64,000 bases of DNA, taken from NCBI RefSeq assembly GCF_949987535.1, contig NC_080075.1:42069036-42133035 (forward strand). The letters run 5' to 3'. Shown here one piece after another: positions 29,001 through 44,000 of the stretch. Source of the stretch: Balaenoptera acutorostrata. Lineage: Eukaryota; Chordata; Mammalia; Artiodactyla; Balaenopteridae. The translations under genes and the position numbers were made by a program. Within the stretch, counting starts at the first letter, position 1, and each line of letters starts with the position of its first letter. The notes beneath the pieces are model-generated. The model saw only the letters and a program-made list of their open reading frames with translations, did not search any database and was not told where the DNA came from.

Positions 29001-32000
29001 CCTGAAACCAAACTGAGAACCACTGATCTAGATTTAATAATTTAATTTTTTGAAAATGCATGTACTTATCAGCTATGTTTCTTGAAATCTTCTTTGAATA
29101 GAGTATTCTGCCTTCTGCCTTATGGGTGTGTGTATATATATATATATGTATATATACACACACACACACACACACATGTACATACATATATATATGCATC
29201 TGTACGTACACATACATATTTGCTGCATCTATGATTTTTACATATTAATTGTGTGTCTCTTCATGTGTGCTTGCAAGCAGAACCCCAATGTAGATAGAAG
29301 AACTGGCCCACTTGGTATTTTGGATCTTCTTTGTGGCTGATTTTGTCCACAGGCCATGTTTACAGCAGTGACTTAGATATGTGAACTGACAGGCTTCTGA
29401 TGGTCGGCCTGGATGAAAGGCATGGAGTTCCTGAGCCGTAGCAGGAAGAGTGGGAGGCTCTCCCAGGGAAGTTGCTGTCATAGGCCAGCCCCATGCTCTG
29501 ATGGTTACATTGGATTTCTTGAAACCCATATTGTGTCCAAGGTAGGAATCCAGAAAACTCCCTAGACTGAGTCTGCTATGTACAGGATCCTGGCCACTAT
29601 GAATCCCATGGTCAGTACTTTTCTGGGGCCTGCAATCTATGCATGCCAGCTGTCTGTCCTCAGTGTACCCTCTTCCCCAGTCCCATCAAGCTGGACTATT
29701 TGATCTTCTTATCCATGATGACTGTCTAGAAGCCTCTGGCTCTGAAGGCCAGTGCCTGTGGAGATGTACTGCAGGGCACAGATGAGATGCCTGGGCCTGG
29801 TACCTCCTGCTTGCTACCTGTGCACTGGGAGCTCCTTCTTGGAAGGGAATAATCCAGCACAGTATGAGGCATAGGGTTACAAGCCAAGACCTAGGACAGG
29901 GTTTTAGCTGGTAAAGCCTCAACTTATTCTTTCAGCAAATGGGCCAAGGACTGTTGAACAAGGGTTAGTTTGAAGGCATTCAGATCCAAGACTGGAAAAG
30001 ACCCTAATCCTTCTCCTGTACCTGTCAAAATCATTTCCTTTATCCAGAGGCAGGTTGAGCAATTGCTTGGATTTTTACGGTAGCCTCCTAAAAGCTGTCC
30101 CTGCTTCCATGCTTGTCCCCTACCACTTTAAAAAGTAAATCAATTCATGTCCTTCCTTTGCTTACTCTCCTATGTCTCCCCATCTCCCTCAGAGTAAAAT
30201 TAAAGTTCTTTAATTGCCTACAAGGTCCTATACTGGCCCTACCTTACCGCTGCACCTTAGTTCTTTGACTTCATCACTTGATACTTGTTCTCTTCCCTGA
30301 CTGTTCCAGCCACATTGGACACAACAGGCACACTTCTGCCTCAGGGCCTTTGCATTGCTATTCCCTCTGCCTAAAATATTTCTCCCTCAGATATATGTAT
30401 GGCTTATTCCCTCACCTCCTTCATATCTTTTTTCCTTCTCAGTGAGGCTTTCCCTTGCTACCCTGTTTAAAATTGCAAATTGCTCTTCTTCCATTCCTCT
30501 TTCCTGTTTTACTTTTCTCCATTGTATCTATTATTTCTCATTGCATTTATCACATAAAACAGCGTGTGATTTATTTATTTATTTTGCTTGTTTTCTGTTT
30601 GACTATAAATTTTGTAAGGACAGGGATTTGTGTCTGTTTTGTCTACTAATATATGCCTACCACACATGGACACACAATGTTATTTGTCATTGACTGTGGT
30701 CACTCTGGACCATATCCAGCATGTCTTACCCAGGTTGCCAGCAGCAGCAGCAGTGGCAATTTATATCTATCCAATGATCAGAGTAAGAGGAAGAAAGGGG
30801 GAATGGGAGGAAGGAGGTCTTTCCTTCTCCACTCCCCAGGGACCCTCATACTTCTTTATTTTTTGCTGAAAAAACACAAAACCTTTGAGGTTGAGATAAT
30901 ATCCTTAGAGAAAGAGAGAGAGAAAATTACGTTCCACAGTAAATAACAGTATGTTCTATACTTTTTAACATGTTATATAAAAAGAACAGAAAATGAGAAA
31001 AAAAAAACCCTTCTCTGCACACGTGGTTCTAGTCCCTTTTTCATTTCTAATGGTGTTTGTCTATTCTAAGGTTCAGTAAATGCTTTTCACACTTTTTTGC
31101 TTATGTACCCTTCTCCAGCCCCAAAAGAATTTTGAGAAACGATGTACTTCCTTACATATTTTAAAATTGACATCAGAAATGTTTCACTGTAAGTTTAAAT
31201 GACAGCAAAGAATATTGCTTTTAAAAATGTTTCCATTGGAAGATATTCACAGGTGAAATTGTTTGAGATTTTCTTTTAATAACTCCTACCCACCTCCCTC
31301 TTAAAAAGAAAAAAAGTAATAGAGATAGATAAAACATGTTTGGCAAAATGTTGATAACTTGAAGTCAGCTTGAAGGGTACATGGGAATTCGTGCATTATT
31401 CTTTCCACTTGTGTTTGATGTTTTGGTTTCTTCCTTTCATGTTAGAGATTTTCTTCAAATGACTAGTGATATCTGTCCATTCATTTAAGCATAGAACATT
31501 AAAAGGTGATTGAAAGTTATGTGTGTATGGTGTGGGATGGTGGTGCTTGTTGACTGGGTTTTATTGGAAGAGAACAGGTAGTAAACTGACTTTTTATAAG
31601 GAAGGACCATATGACATTATCTGAAAAATTTCCCTCAAAAACCATCCAGTTTCTCCAGAGAAGAATCCTCTAATCTCCCATGCAGAAAGATATAAGCTTG
31701 GCAGCCTGAGTTCCCAGAGCAGGGTAGGAAAGGGGGTTGCAGGTCTCTGATCAGACTGTAAGCTCTCACTGACCCCTCCTGTTTTCCTTGCAGGGCTTCA
31801 CTCCAGCTGTCCTCTTGCCAGGGGCTCCTTAGTGCAGACACCTCTAGTTTAGTTTCTCAGAGTATAAATCTCCTATTGCTTGGTGTCAGGGAGCAGGTTG
31901 GGGGTCTATCCGTTCTTTATACAAGCCTTCAGCTATTCCCCTTCTTTTTAGCCCATGTTTCACCCTCTATTGTCTTAGGCCTCTGGTCCTCAGCTTTGCA

Positions 32001-35000
32001 GGGCTTGGAGGAGCAAGCATCTCCCTTTGCTGAGACTGAGGGATCAGCTTCCTGGGCTCTGCTACTTTCTACTCCTGCATTCCCTTTCTGTCACCTATCA
32101 AGAGTTGGGGTGATGAGTATTTTCTTGTTTCATTGTAGATGGAGTTTCTTTTTCTGTTTCTCATTCTCCTGATTTTGCGATGATTTTCCAGAGAAGTGGG
32201 CAGAAAGGGCTTTTTTCCACCATCTTGAAGCCAGAAGTCTGATTATTTTATAATTTCTTTTAGTATATTTAAAAAGTAATATCTAAAAATTAATTTTAAA
32301 AAATGCAATAAATAAATCCTTATCCCTAAGAATACATTTAGTGCAAATCAAGTTCAACACATGGAATGACTCCAGTCTTGTAATTTTCCTGTGATAATTT
32401 TGAATAATTTTAAAATAATTCTGTTTTTAGAGTTCTTGAGTTATTTATTGAAGAGACCTTTTTCAACAATTAGTAGGTTCTCAGCAACTAACAATTAGTT
32501 TGTCTCCTTGGTATTCCAAAACTTAAAATTTACTTTAAAAGCTGTTATTCTTGTTAGTTGTTTTGAAGTAAAATTGTATTTATGACTATTGAAATTGAGC
32601 TAGTTGATACATTGAAGCCTCTTGAATCTGCACATTCACTTCACATTAACCAGTATTGCAGTGAGGATGCTAGTTCTCTAAAATCAAATTCTAGGAGGAA
32701 ACACGTTTGCACTCTCAGCCACACCCAGTTGCTAACAGATATTTGTCGAGATGTCTCTGTTTCACTGATGTTTTGAGCTCTAGAATTACCTGAAATTCAG
32801 TTGCCGGGTTATCTCCTCGTTAGTGTATGACGCTGAAGGACAAGACTGAACCGTATCTGTCTTTATTTATGTCTGTCCCAGAGCCTTTCATTCATTGCAG
32901 CTGTTCTGTCTTTTCTGTTCCTTCTCTCCACCTCCACTCCTACCCCATCTTCCCACCCCCATAGAATTTCCTCTTGTGATTATTTCCAATCAAGTCCTTC
33001 AGAGGTAGGCCAACATCAGCATCTAGACTATTGGAAAATGAAATAGAAATTCTCCTTCTTAAAACTCACAAAATAGAAATAGTAATTCTCTTGGAAACTG
33101 GGTCAGTAGAGCTGTACATTATTTGGCTCTGCAGATTCATTCTATCTTTGCTGATTTGTCCTTGCTTTTCTCCTCTTGCCTTGTCAAAAATAAAATGTTC
33201 AACCTTTTTAATGCCATCTAAAGGTTTTTATTGCCAACAGTGGTAGGAAAAGCTGGAGTGAGCAGGTCTTATGTCTGGCTTCATTTTCTTTTTTCTCAAC
33301 CCTGTGGAGAAAGATAATGTAGAGGATTGGGGTGGGTTTTTAAATATGGCTAACAGAACATTTATCTATCAAAAGAGACATCCAGACTCAGTGTGTTACA
33401 TCACAGGTCTGACATCTGAGATTCTGGGGAAAAGAAGAGTGGCAGGGAGGTGACGGTGGTGAGGAGACATGGGAGTAGCTAAATGGAAGAGTCTATAGGG
33501 GTTCTAGGAGTATATTCTCCCTACCTCTCTTTCTGCCACCACACCTGACACCAAACCTGACCCAAGGTGAGGAGCGGGCCCTGGTGAGACAGATGTTCAA
33601 AGTGTTGCAGACTGCAGGGTGGGGAGGAGGAGAAGGAAACCTTAGGCAGTTTTGCTGGGTGGGAAGAGGGAATAAGAGTTTCTATTGTTACTAACATCAT
33701 TATTGAGCCTAGTTCCCTACTGGCTATTTGTATGCAAGAAAAATACATAAGAGTGTGTGTGTGTGTGTGTGTATGTGTGTGTGTATGTTGGGAGAAAAAG
33801 AAAGAGCAGGGGGTAGTACTTCTAGCTGCCCACACAACTATTGTCATTTCCCTGTTGGTGCACGTCTATATTTACATTACCCTTGTTATTATAAATGAGT
33901 CCAAGAGATGTGTAGGATTCAAAAGACTTCAGAGTTTTAAGGGCATTAGTGGTAATTTAGAAACCCCAACACCACTGTCAATCACCAAGTCCCACTGGTC
34001 TGTCTTTATTGTCTCTTACAGCTGCCTCCTCCTCTCCATTCCTACCGCCACTGCCATATGTGTTATTTCTTACTTGAATTACTGCTTTTGTTTACCAAAC
34101 GTCTTCATTTCCCTTAGTTCCCATCTTCTTCCTCTAATTCCCACTGCATCCAGAGTGAGCATTCCTGATGACGAATGTGACCATGCTACTCCACTGCTTA
34201 AGATCCTTCTGTGGCACTATATTGCCTTAAGTGTAAAATCTAAACCCCTAGTTTAGATCTAAATCTAAACCACTAGTTCTATGATCTTAGTCCTGCTTCC
34301 TCCTTTGCACTTTGCAGCCACACATCCTCAGCTCTTTAGGGACCATTAACCTTTAGTTCCCAGAACCTTCCTGATGCTCCGTGACCTTTGCACAACAGTT
34401 TCCTCTGTTTGGAATGTACTTTCCCCGCTCTTCACCCAGTTAATTCTCAATCCCTGATTCTTCAGAGCTCAGATTAGGTGTCACTTCTTGATAACTCTAA
34501 TGCCAAGGCTGAGCTGAGGATGCCCTAAGTGTCCACTCAGAATATGTCCTTGTCACAGCCCCCACCACTCTGTATTTTTATTTTTATTAATATTATTAAT
34601 CATTATTTTGGTTTTATTATCATTTTACTTACCTTTATTCTCTCCTAGTTCACGAGTTCCCTTATGGGCAGAAACTAGTCTTTCAGGTCTGTTTTCTCAG
34701 TAAAGATATCACCACGTAGGAGGTACCCCCCAAATAATGAAGTGTTGAGCCCCTTTATCTTATAGTTGAGAAACCAAGACTCAGAGAGATAAGCCACCTT
34801 GCAAAGTGCTCACACAATATTTAGAGCCTATCTTTTAGTCTAGTGTTTGTTTCCCCTCTGTCAGGAATTACAGACTCAGATGTCTGTAAGGGCCAGATAG
34901 GCAACAAATATGAGAAAAGTGGATTGTCTTTTTTGCAGTCATTCTGACATTTTTCTGAACATATGCCTGTTTCATACTGTATTTTCCCATGTATAATAAA

Positions 35001-38000
35001 GAAATATTTTTGTACAAGAAATACTTTTTTTTTCTCTTAAGCTACCGCATAAGAAAAGCGATAGTGTGAAGATGATGGTTATATTGTGACTTGATCAGTT
35101 ATAGAAGATCAAATGTGCTGCCGTGGGAATTTGTATACACATAACGTGGCACTTCATGTTATGGTTTCAATCTTTGGATTCATGCCCTAGCTTGGCACTC
35201 AAAATCCGCTGACCTTTCCAGTTTCATCTCTAGTCATTGAACCCCTACTCACATTTTTGTACACACATACATACCCCAAGCTCCAACTTTACTGAATTGT
35301 AGTTCCCCAACATGCCTTTTTTTCTTTTTACTGAAGTGTAGTTGATTCACAGTGCTGTGCCAATCTCTGCTGTGCACCACAGTGACTCAGTTTTACACAC
35401 ATAGACATGATTTTCTATATTCTTTTCCATGATGGTTTATCCCAGGAGATTGGATATAGTTGCCTGTGCTATACAGTAGGACCTTGGTGTTTATCCATTC
35501 TATATGTAATAGTTTGCATCTACCAACCCCAGACTCCCAGTCCATCCCTCTCCCTCCTCCCCTTTCCCTTGGCAACCACAAGTCTGATCTCTATGTCAGT
35601 GAGTCTGTTTCTGTTCTGTAGATAGGTTCATTTGTGCCATATTTTAGTTTCCACATATAAGTGATATCACATGGTATTTGTCTTTCTCTTTCTGACTTAC
35701 TTCACTTAGTGTGATAATCTAGTTGCATCCATGTTGCTGCAAATGGCATTATTTCGTTCCTTTTTATGACTGAGTAGTATTCCATTGTATATATGTACCA
35801 CAGCTTCTTTATCCATTCATCTGTCGATGGACATTTAGGTTGTTTCCATGTTTTGGCTATTGTGAACAGTGCTGCTAATGAACATAGGGGTGCATGTACC
35901 TTTTTGAATTATAGTTTTTTCTGGGTATGTGCCCAGGAGGGGATTGCTGAATCATCTGGTAATTCTAATTTTAGTTTTCTGAAGAACCTCCATACTGTTC
36001 TCCAGCAGTACAACTTACATTCCCACCAACAGTGTAGGAGGGTTCCCTTTTCTCCATACCCTCTACAGCATTTGTTATTTGTAGACTTTTTAATGATGGC
36101 CATTCTGACTGGTGTGAGGTAGTACCTCATGGTAGTTTTGATTTGCATTTCTCTAATAATTAGTGATGTTGAGCATCTTTTCATGTGCCTACTGGCCATC
36201 TGTATGTCTTCTTTGGAGAAATGTCTGTTAAGGACTTCTGCCCATTTTTCAATTGGGTTGTTTGCTTTTTTGTTGTTGAGTTGTATGAGCTGTTTATATA
36301 TTTGGGAGGTTAAGCCCTTGTCGGTCGCATCATTTGCAAATAATTTCTCCCATTCTGTAGGTGGTCTTTTCGTTCTTTTTATGGTTTCCTTTGCTATGCA
36401 AAAGCTTGTAAGTTTGATTAGGTCCCATTTGTTTATTTTTGTTTTTGTTTCTATTGCCTTGGGAGACTGACCTAAGAAAATATTGGTACAATTAGAGAAT
36501 GTTTTGCCTATGCTCTCTTCTAGGAGTTCTGTGGTGTCATGTCTTATGTTTAAGTCTTTAAGCCATTTTGAGTTTATTTTTGTGCATGGTGTGAAGGTGT
36601 GCTCTAACTTCATTTATTTACATGCAGCTGTCCAACTTTCCCTGCACCACTTGCTGAAGAGACTGTCTTTTTCCCATTTTATATTCTTGTCTCCTTTGTT
36701 GCAGATTAATTGACGATAGGTGTGTGGATTTATTTCTGGGCTCTCTATTCTGTTCCATTGATCCGTATGTGACAACATGCCATTTTTAATTCCTCCCCTT
36801 CTCTCTCTGTCCTTCCTTCCTTCCACCTCTGCTTGAATCAGCCTCAATCCCTGGCCTTACTGTAACCCACTCTCATAGTTTGGTGCTGGATGCACCCCCA
36901 GCTCAGAACTCTAAGCTTAAAAGCCATTCCCTGGACTTCCCTGGTGGCGCAGTGGTTAAGAATACGCCTGCCAATGCAGGGGACACAGGTTTGATCCCTG
37001 GTCCAGGAAGATCCCACATGCTGAGGAGCAACTAAGCCCCTGCGCTGCAGCTACTGAGCCTGCACTCTAGAGCCCGGGAGCCACAACTACTGAGCCCGTG
37101 CACCACAACTGGTGAAGCCCACAAGCTCTAGGGCCCGCGGGCCACAACTACCAAACCCGCTTGCTGCAACTACTGAAGCCCACGCACCTAGAGCCTATGC
37201 TCCGCAGCAAGAGAAGCCACCGCAACAAGAAGCCCGTGCACTGCAACATAGAGTAGCCCCTGCTCGCCGCAACTAGAGAAAGCCCACACACAGCAACAAA
37301 GACCCAACGCAGCCAAAAAAAAAAAAAAAAAAACCATTCCCAGGCATAGAGTTTCCATGATGTGTGTATACAGGTATATGCTTGTGTATGTGTGTCTGTA
37401 TGTCTGTGTATGGCCAGAGTGCACAAGCACTTTTAGCAAGCACGTTATTCAACTGCCCCATTTAGCAAAGCTGAGCCCAGGATTAAATTCTGTGGTTTCT
37501 GAATTTTCAGGAGGTGACATGCTGCCTTTGGTATCAAATTTGATTAAACTTGATAACTTTAATGCCATTTGGTTCTGTTGTGGAGGAAGAATTAAATTGC
37601 TTACTCTAGAGAATGAATTTTTTCCACTAAGGAATAGAACATTCATTAAAATTATCTTGGTGACCTGAAAGGGGGAAATGTACTTCTTTTTCCTCAGCAG
37701 AAGCAGGTCCAAGGCATTATTAGCACGTGATAAAAATTGAATAATTGAGCAACACTGACTACTTTGGGATTCAGGTTTCCAGCCCCTGCTGTGTGATTAG
37801 TTCAGTCCAACCTGCTGGCATGCTTAAGCAGGGAGCCTGCAAAGGATTAGGAAGGAAAAACCCTTTAACAAATCTCAGGTACTGAAGACATTTGATTTAA
37901 TTTTACATGTTACACATGGTAATCTGGTTTCCCTTGGCAACCTCCAGTTCTACCCTACATTATAATCAGAGGATGGCAGGTTGATTACAGACTTGATGGC

Positions 38001-41000
38001 ATCATCTGGAAGTGACCATAGAGAACAGAGTTTTCCTCAAAAGAGGAGAGAAAAAGGTCACTATAAAAGGACAGAAGAGTCTGAGTTCCCTTAAAAAAGA
38101 GGACAGATAGTTCTCTATAGCTCAGATACCCATAAGGGTTTCATTGATGAGGGAGGTTCCAGAATTACTTATAGCAGAGCAGTTTGGGATGTGAGGGAAA
38201 GGGATCAAGCCTTTTAAGTCTTTAAAGGGATAATAATTTTATTACTTGTGAAATACAGATAAGGTTTTAATTCAAAAATGACAGTAATAGTTACCATTTA
38301 TTAAGTACATGCCAGGAATCTTACTTGGTTCTTTACATACATAATTTCATTAAATCCTTATAATATCTCTGCAGGGGGAGTATTAATATCCCTTTACAGA
38401 TGAGGAAACAAGTATTTATTGATCTGTTAAAGTATGGAGGCTGAAGGAAGGTGGGGTAACATTGAATACAAGGTTTCAACTTTAGTCGATTTATTTATTT
38501 TTTTATTATATATTTATTTTTTTCTATGATCTCAAAGTCCTATAAATCTTAATAGCCCCTGTTACAAAACAGTATACTAAGTAATGTCCATTGATGACCT
38601 TTAGCCATCCAGAAAAATTTAAATTACAATCATCTTAGTCTAACTCTCTTATTTTACGCATTAGGAAACTGAGTGCCAGAAATCTGGTAAAGCCTAAAGC
38701 CAGGTCTTCTGACAACTCATAATTTGTGTATTACACCATGCCCATGCACTTTCAGAGAGGGCTTGAGTAAATGGAAGGCAAGGAGGAAGGGGTCTTGCAG
38801 CGCTATAAATGGTATTAGTTTGAGCTAGCAAAGTAAACAAACTAACAGATCGGAAGGTACTAATGAGACACTTAGGCATTGGGAACAGTTCTAGTTCTTA
38901 CCTAGCTAGTGATTAATTTATTCTGCTTGGCTCATGTCTGAACAAAGTAATGCACCTAATGTTTCCAAATGATCCTAAGTCTTTCGCAGTCTCTGGTGCC
39001 CCACCAGCCACTTGAGGTTTAAAAGGACAGGGTTCTACATATGAACAACAAAAGCTGTCTCTCTCTCTCTCTCTGTCTCTCTCTTTGTCTTTGTCTTTGT
39101 CTCCCTGTCTCTCTCTCTCTCTGTCTTGCTCTCTCTGTCCCTCTCTTTCTCCAGGTCTTGAAGTGGATGTGACTGGCCGTTTTTGTGACATGTAGAAGCA
39201 GAGACTACTTATGGCATTTTATTGACTTACACATGTATGCTTCTGTCATGTTCACAAAATGCTGTATATAAGAGGCAGGCCACGTATTACCTTTCTTTAA
39301 GGTGAAAGCTATGGGAGTCTAATGGCAAACTGAGAAATCTTAGTGTCACACACTTACCATGCAAAGCATTTTATATGAATTTCACTTAATCCTCATAACG
39401 ACCATGATTGTGAATGTTATTGTTTTCATGTTAGCAACTTTTTCAGTTTTTTATTAATCCTTCCCAGAACATTCTCCCTAGCATTTTATTATGAGAATTT
39501 TCAAACCTATATTAAAGCTGAAAGAATTGTACAGTGAACACCCATATACCCACCTAGATTCTATACTTGTTGCTGTTTTTCTTTACTTGCTTTATTATAT
39601 ACCTATCAATTTATCCAGCCACCCATCTTAGTTTTTGTTGTATTTCAAAGTGAGTTATAGACATTAGCACATTTTACTCCTAAACACTTACATGTGGATA
39701 TCATTAATTAGAGTTAAAAATGTTAGCTCTATTAAAAAAGAAACAAAAAACTGAGTCCTTCTTTGGGGACACAGTATGTACTCCTCAATCACTTTGAGCT
39801 TTTCCCTATGAAACAGTAAGATATTTTAAGGAAAAAATGTAAGCTACCCATATTAAAAAACACTTGTAACTCATTAATGAGAAATAGAAATCTGTGGGGA
39901 GGAGGGGGATACCCCTGTTGAATTCGTAGGCCACAGCAAGCCAGCACTACAAAGTGGCATCTTACCTCACTTCTGATTTTAAATGAGATTGAGGTCATTG
40001 CCGCATTTCTGAACACTAACTCCTCTCCTAAAAAGGAGAGTTTGATTAGCAAATTACTTAAGCAGTTTACTAATGATATACCAAATTTCAATGAACATTT
40101 TTTCCCTTTTCTTTCTGGGTGTGACTAAATTGCCTACAGCATGCTGCATGGTTGCTGGTAAAACAGGAAATGGGGTAAGTAATTTAGGCTGGGAATTTTT
40201 ACTACCCTTTAAATATAAGCTACCTGATTCTTAAAGTACTTTTACTACTACTAGCTCTTTTTTTAGAGGGAGTTCACTAGCTGCTAGAGAAATTGGCACA
40301 AAGAGGAAATTTTTATTGTATATATTTAAGGTGTTAACCTTGTTTAATTGGTTTATTTGCACAGCATATTAGTAATCTATTAAAGCAGACTCATTTTTTT
40401 TTTTTTGGTAGATTTATCATGAATGTAAATGCATGTAGTTTGGCAACTTATTTTAAAGGAACACATTTTATACTGGTCTTAGAAACTAAATTATAAAACT
40501 AATTATGCTACAAAAGATACATAGTAAAGTCCTAGTTAAGGCAGAACAACAGTGAGTTTATACATAGATAAGACATAGAAAACATAGGTCCACAGTCCTT
40601 TATCTGAAACCCTTGGTGCCAAATGTGTTTTGAAATTTAGAATTTTTTAGACTTTGGAAATGTAATGCAGTATAAATACCATATATAATATACCCATCTC
40701 CTCCAGGGTCTGGCGTAGTACTATATAATCAAACATTAATATTTCTGCAGTGAAATATATGAATAGTCACACTAAATTTGATAAACAAAGTCTAAATAAA
40801 TAGTCTCACATGTTCAAGTCAGAGTTTGGTTGCCAACTGAGTTAAGGAAAAAATCTTTAATTTCCCAGAGCTTTCTGGATTTTGAAATTAAAAATTTTAT
40901 ACCAGTATGAAAAGGACCATGTGACTACTGGAGTTTCCTGTGTACTCTGGAAAGAAAACCACAGAGAGAAGTATAAATTTCTGTATCAGAATCTCATACT

Positions 41001-44000
41001 TGGTGTTTTATAGAAAATTAGTTGATTTGGCTTTTGTGTGTGTGTTGTATTTCACATCTGCATTTTTAAAAGGGTAATAACCACATATTTATTAAAGGTT
41101 TGGGGGTTCTGTTAGGTATGTTAAATTAGTCTCCAATGCTTGTGATTCTGGCATAATAAAATTTGATCCTATGTTTGAGAAATTTGTTAGCATAGTCAAG
41201 TCAGAGCATGCTATTTTTTAAATGTTTCCAGTTTCCATCTACCTTGCTTGCTGTTGTTATTTCTTATTGAAGGATTTTAAACTAAGCTTAGTTCTTCCAA
41301 AGATCCTGATCAATATAGGGATACTAGAACAGAGAAAAATATAGAATAGTAGTCTTTTATCTCAGTGTCCCTAGTTCACTCTAATATCAAAAGGTTGTGG
41401 AGGAATTGCCTTTAAAGAATTGATTCAAGGAATTTAGGAAAAAATGTATTGGATATTTTGGTTCATGTTTGCTTTAGAATGGTTATCCTGTTGTATCTAT
41501 AGCAAAAGTGATGGTAATTGATATCCTCATCATTAGTTATCTAACAGAGGAAAGAGGGAAATGCAGTTACTAAGTGTTAAATTGGTACTGAATTTACCTT
41601 AATGACTACTGATTCCTCTAAAGGACCATCAGCCATAAGCTAAGGACCTTTGTGAAAACATTCACCCTAAATTATATTAGAAAAGCTATTAGCCACATTC
41701 AACTTGCAGGATTGAAAATTTGGAGTTTTAAGTATTGTATTTTTGCCTTAAATGTGAGGTTAAGGTTTCCAAAATGTCTCTTAACCCTTTCTTATAGCTC
41801 TTTAATCTGGAAGGAAAAAATACCTGTAGTTGAAGTTTTTAAACTGGACTAAGGTGCTTCAAATGTTTTTCAAAGACATGAGGGACTTAAAGTATCAGTT
41901 TTCTTAAATATATAATGAGTAATGTTTTAATCCATTTTTAGGATTGGCTTTGGCTACAATCCTTTGTACTCTCTAGAGTCTAAACAATTTTTAAAGGGTT
42001 TTCCATTCTTGTGTTTTGTTTCACCTTTTTATTCTTTAAAATGTGTGCTCATACCTTAATTATTTACCTTTCAACTGTGATGCTATTTTATGCAAATATC
42101 ATTAGTTAAACTGTTGGTACAATATCAAGATAGTCCTTGAAAATTTCTAAAATGTTTCTGATAGAGAACGAGGAATGGTTTATGAAGCTAAAACGCTTAG
42201 TGTTTGAATAAGTTCTTAAGTGTAAAGAAGTAACTTAATTTTTTTATCAGATGTAGGGCTTATCAGAGTATTTCATTGTTAAACCACAATCCCAAAGCAT
42301 ATGAAAGCATTCTGTTTAACCAATTATTCTCAGCTGGATAAGAATGTGTAGATCAACTATTTCTTAATTTGCATTTTTAGAGGAACAGTGGTCTTTATAT
42401 GTGTGTGTGTGTGTGTGTGTGTGTATATTTAGATCAATTAAGTTTAGCCATTAGCTAAATTATGTTTTGTTTTCTACCTGTAGTTCATAGCGTCTTTTGG
42501 TCTTGAGGAATTAAATTACAATGGATATTGACTATATTGTCCTTTCTAATAGTGAAAATAGGACATTGAAAGAAATGATTCACAAGTTGGCCTAAACACC
42601 TCTTTTGTTAAAAGCAGTCCTGTAAATAGCTATAGGACTGATTTGAAGTTTTAATTATTTGAATGATACGGCCTGTTTAATAGTGATATTGCAGAGTAGG
42701 ACTGTTTAAATATTACCATACCATGTTTTTCTTTCCTTTTACTTCAGTTCCTTTCTATCTCATTTTAGGTTACAAACTAAAAGCTAGAACTCATAATTGG
42801 GACTTCCCCAAACCTATTTATTGGCTCATGAGTAGATTTGGGGGGAATGTAAAATATTTATTGAGATATTTATATGTTGTTAAATTGATGAGCATTCTAG
42901 AACACTGATACTTTAGGATTTAATACTTCTTCTTTACCAGTAAAGAGAAGTACAGCTTTTACATTGATTTCCCAAAAGTAAGCCCCCATTATCAGGAAGA
43001 GAGTAGATACAAACATTTTTGGTCTGAGATTATTGTAATACACAGTTTGTAGTTTCTAAGCAATAAATAATCCTCTCTATTCCACCTTTCCATCTTCTGA
43101 TGTATAAATCCTGGAATCTGGCAATTCTATCTCAGAAAAACCTCATTTGTATGCTTTTGTCTTTGAAGCTTCAAAAACTGTCTTATATGCCATTAAAAAA
43201 AGCAGTTTCTTGATTCTACTAGAATATAGGTCCATGAACTGAGGAATTTTTGTCTGCTTTGGTCTCTGCTTTCTATCTAATGTGTAGAATAGTGCCTGGG
43301 ACATAGTAGGCACTCAATAATACATACTTTTTAATAATCACATAAATTCTTGCTTTCATAAAAATGAAGCTTTTCATGTCAGTGAATTAATTTTTATGTT
43401 ATTCAGAAAGCAGAGTCTGTCGCTGGGAAGAAATGATATAGTTCAGCTAAAAGAAGCCTACAAATGGATAACTCACCCCCTGTTTTCAGAGGAACTGGGT
43501 GTTCCCATTGATGGAAAGGTATTGGGTCATCAGCATTGTTAATTTTATTCTGTGGTTTTACTAGTTTTACTTCATTATATGGCAGAGTTTTGGTTATCCA
43601 AAAGAATCTTCTCTTTCAATAATCCAATGAAGGATTTTTAAGCTTTTAAAATGTTAATTTCTAACAGTCTTAAATTGAGGTTAAAGTTTTTCTTTCTTTC
43701 TTTTTTTTTTTTTAAAAAGATTTCTTTGTGATCCAAGACACTTATAACAGGTGCAGTGTATCCTAATTGACCTTAAAAGGTTAGAAGGGAACCTTTGCCT
43801 TTAGTATATTTATAGTTTAATTAGAGAGACAGATTTACTGATACAAAGCTAAACATAAATAACTATGAACAAGTGTGGAGTCAACTCTAGACTATTTAAT
43901 TTTGGTTAACTCTGGCTAATTTTGTTTTCAACTATGCAGACAGACCCTATTCAACTAGAATGAGCATGGGCTCAACCTATCCCACCTTGTTGGTATCTGA

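Noticed and set aside
33521..34256. Frames of 108 and 174 codons on the two strands
   Set aside because: They run through the (GT)n microsatellite and an L2 relic; codon content follows the repeats.
37357..37712. Overlapping 103- and 87-codon frames on opposite strands as a small gene
   Set aside because: No start context, domain or splice support; kept only as part of a possible non-coding element.
38913..39191. 92-codon minus-strand frame rich in Glu, Arg and Asp
   Set aside because: Translation of the (TC)n/(TCTG)n simple repeat.
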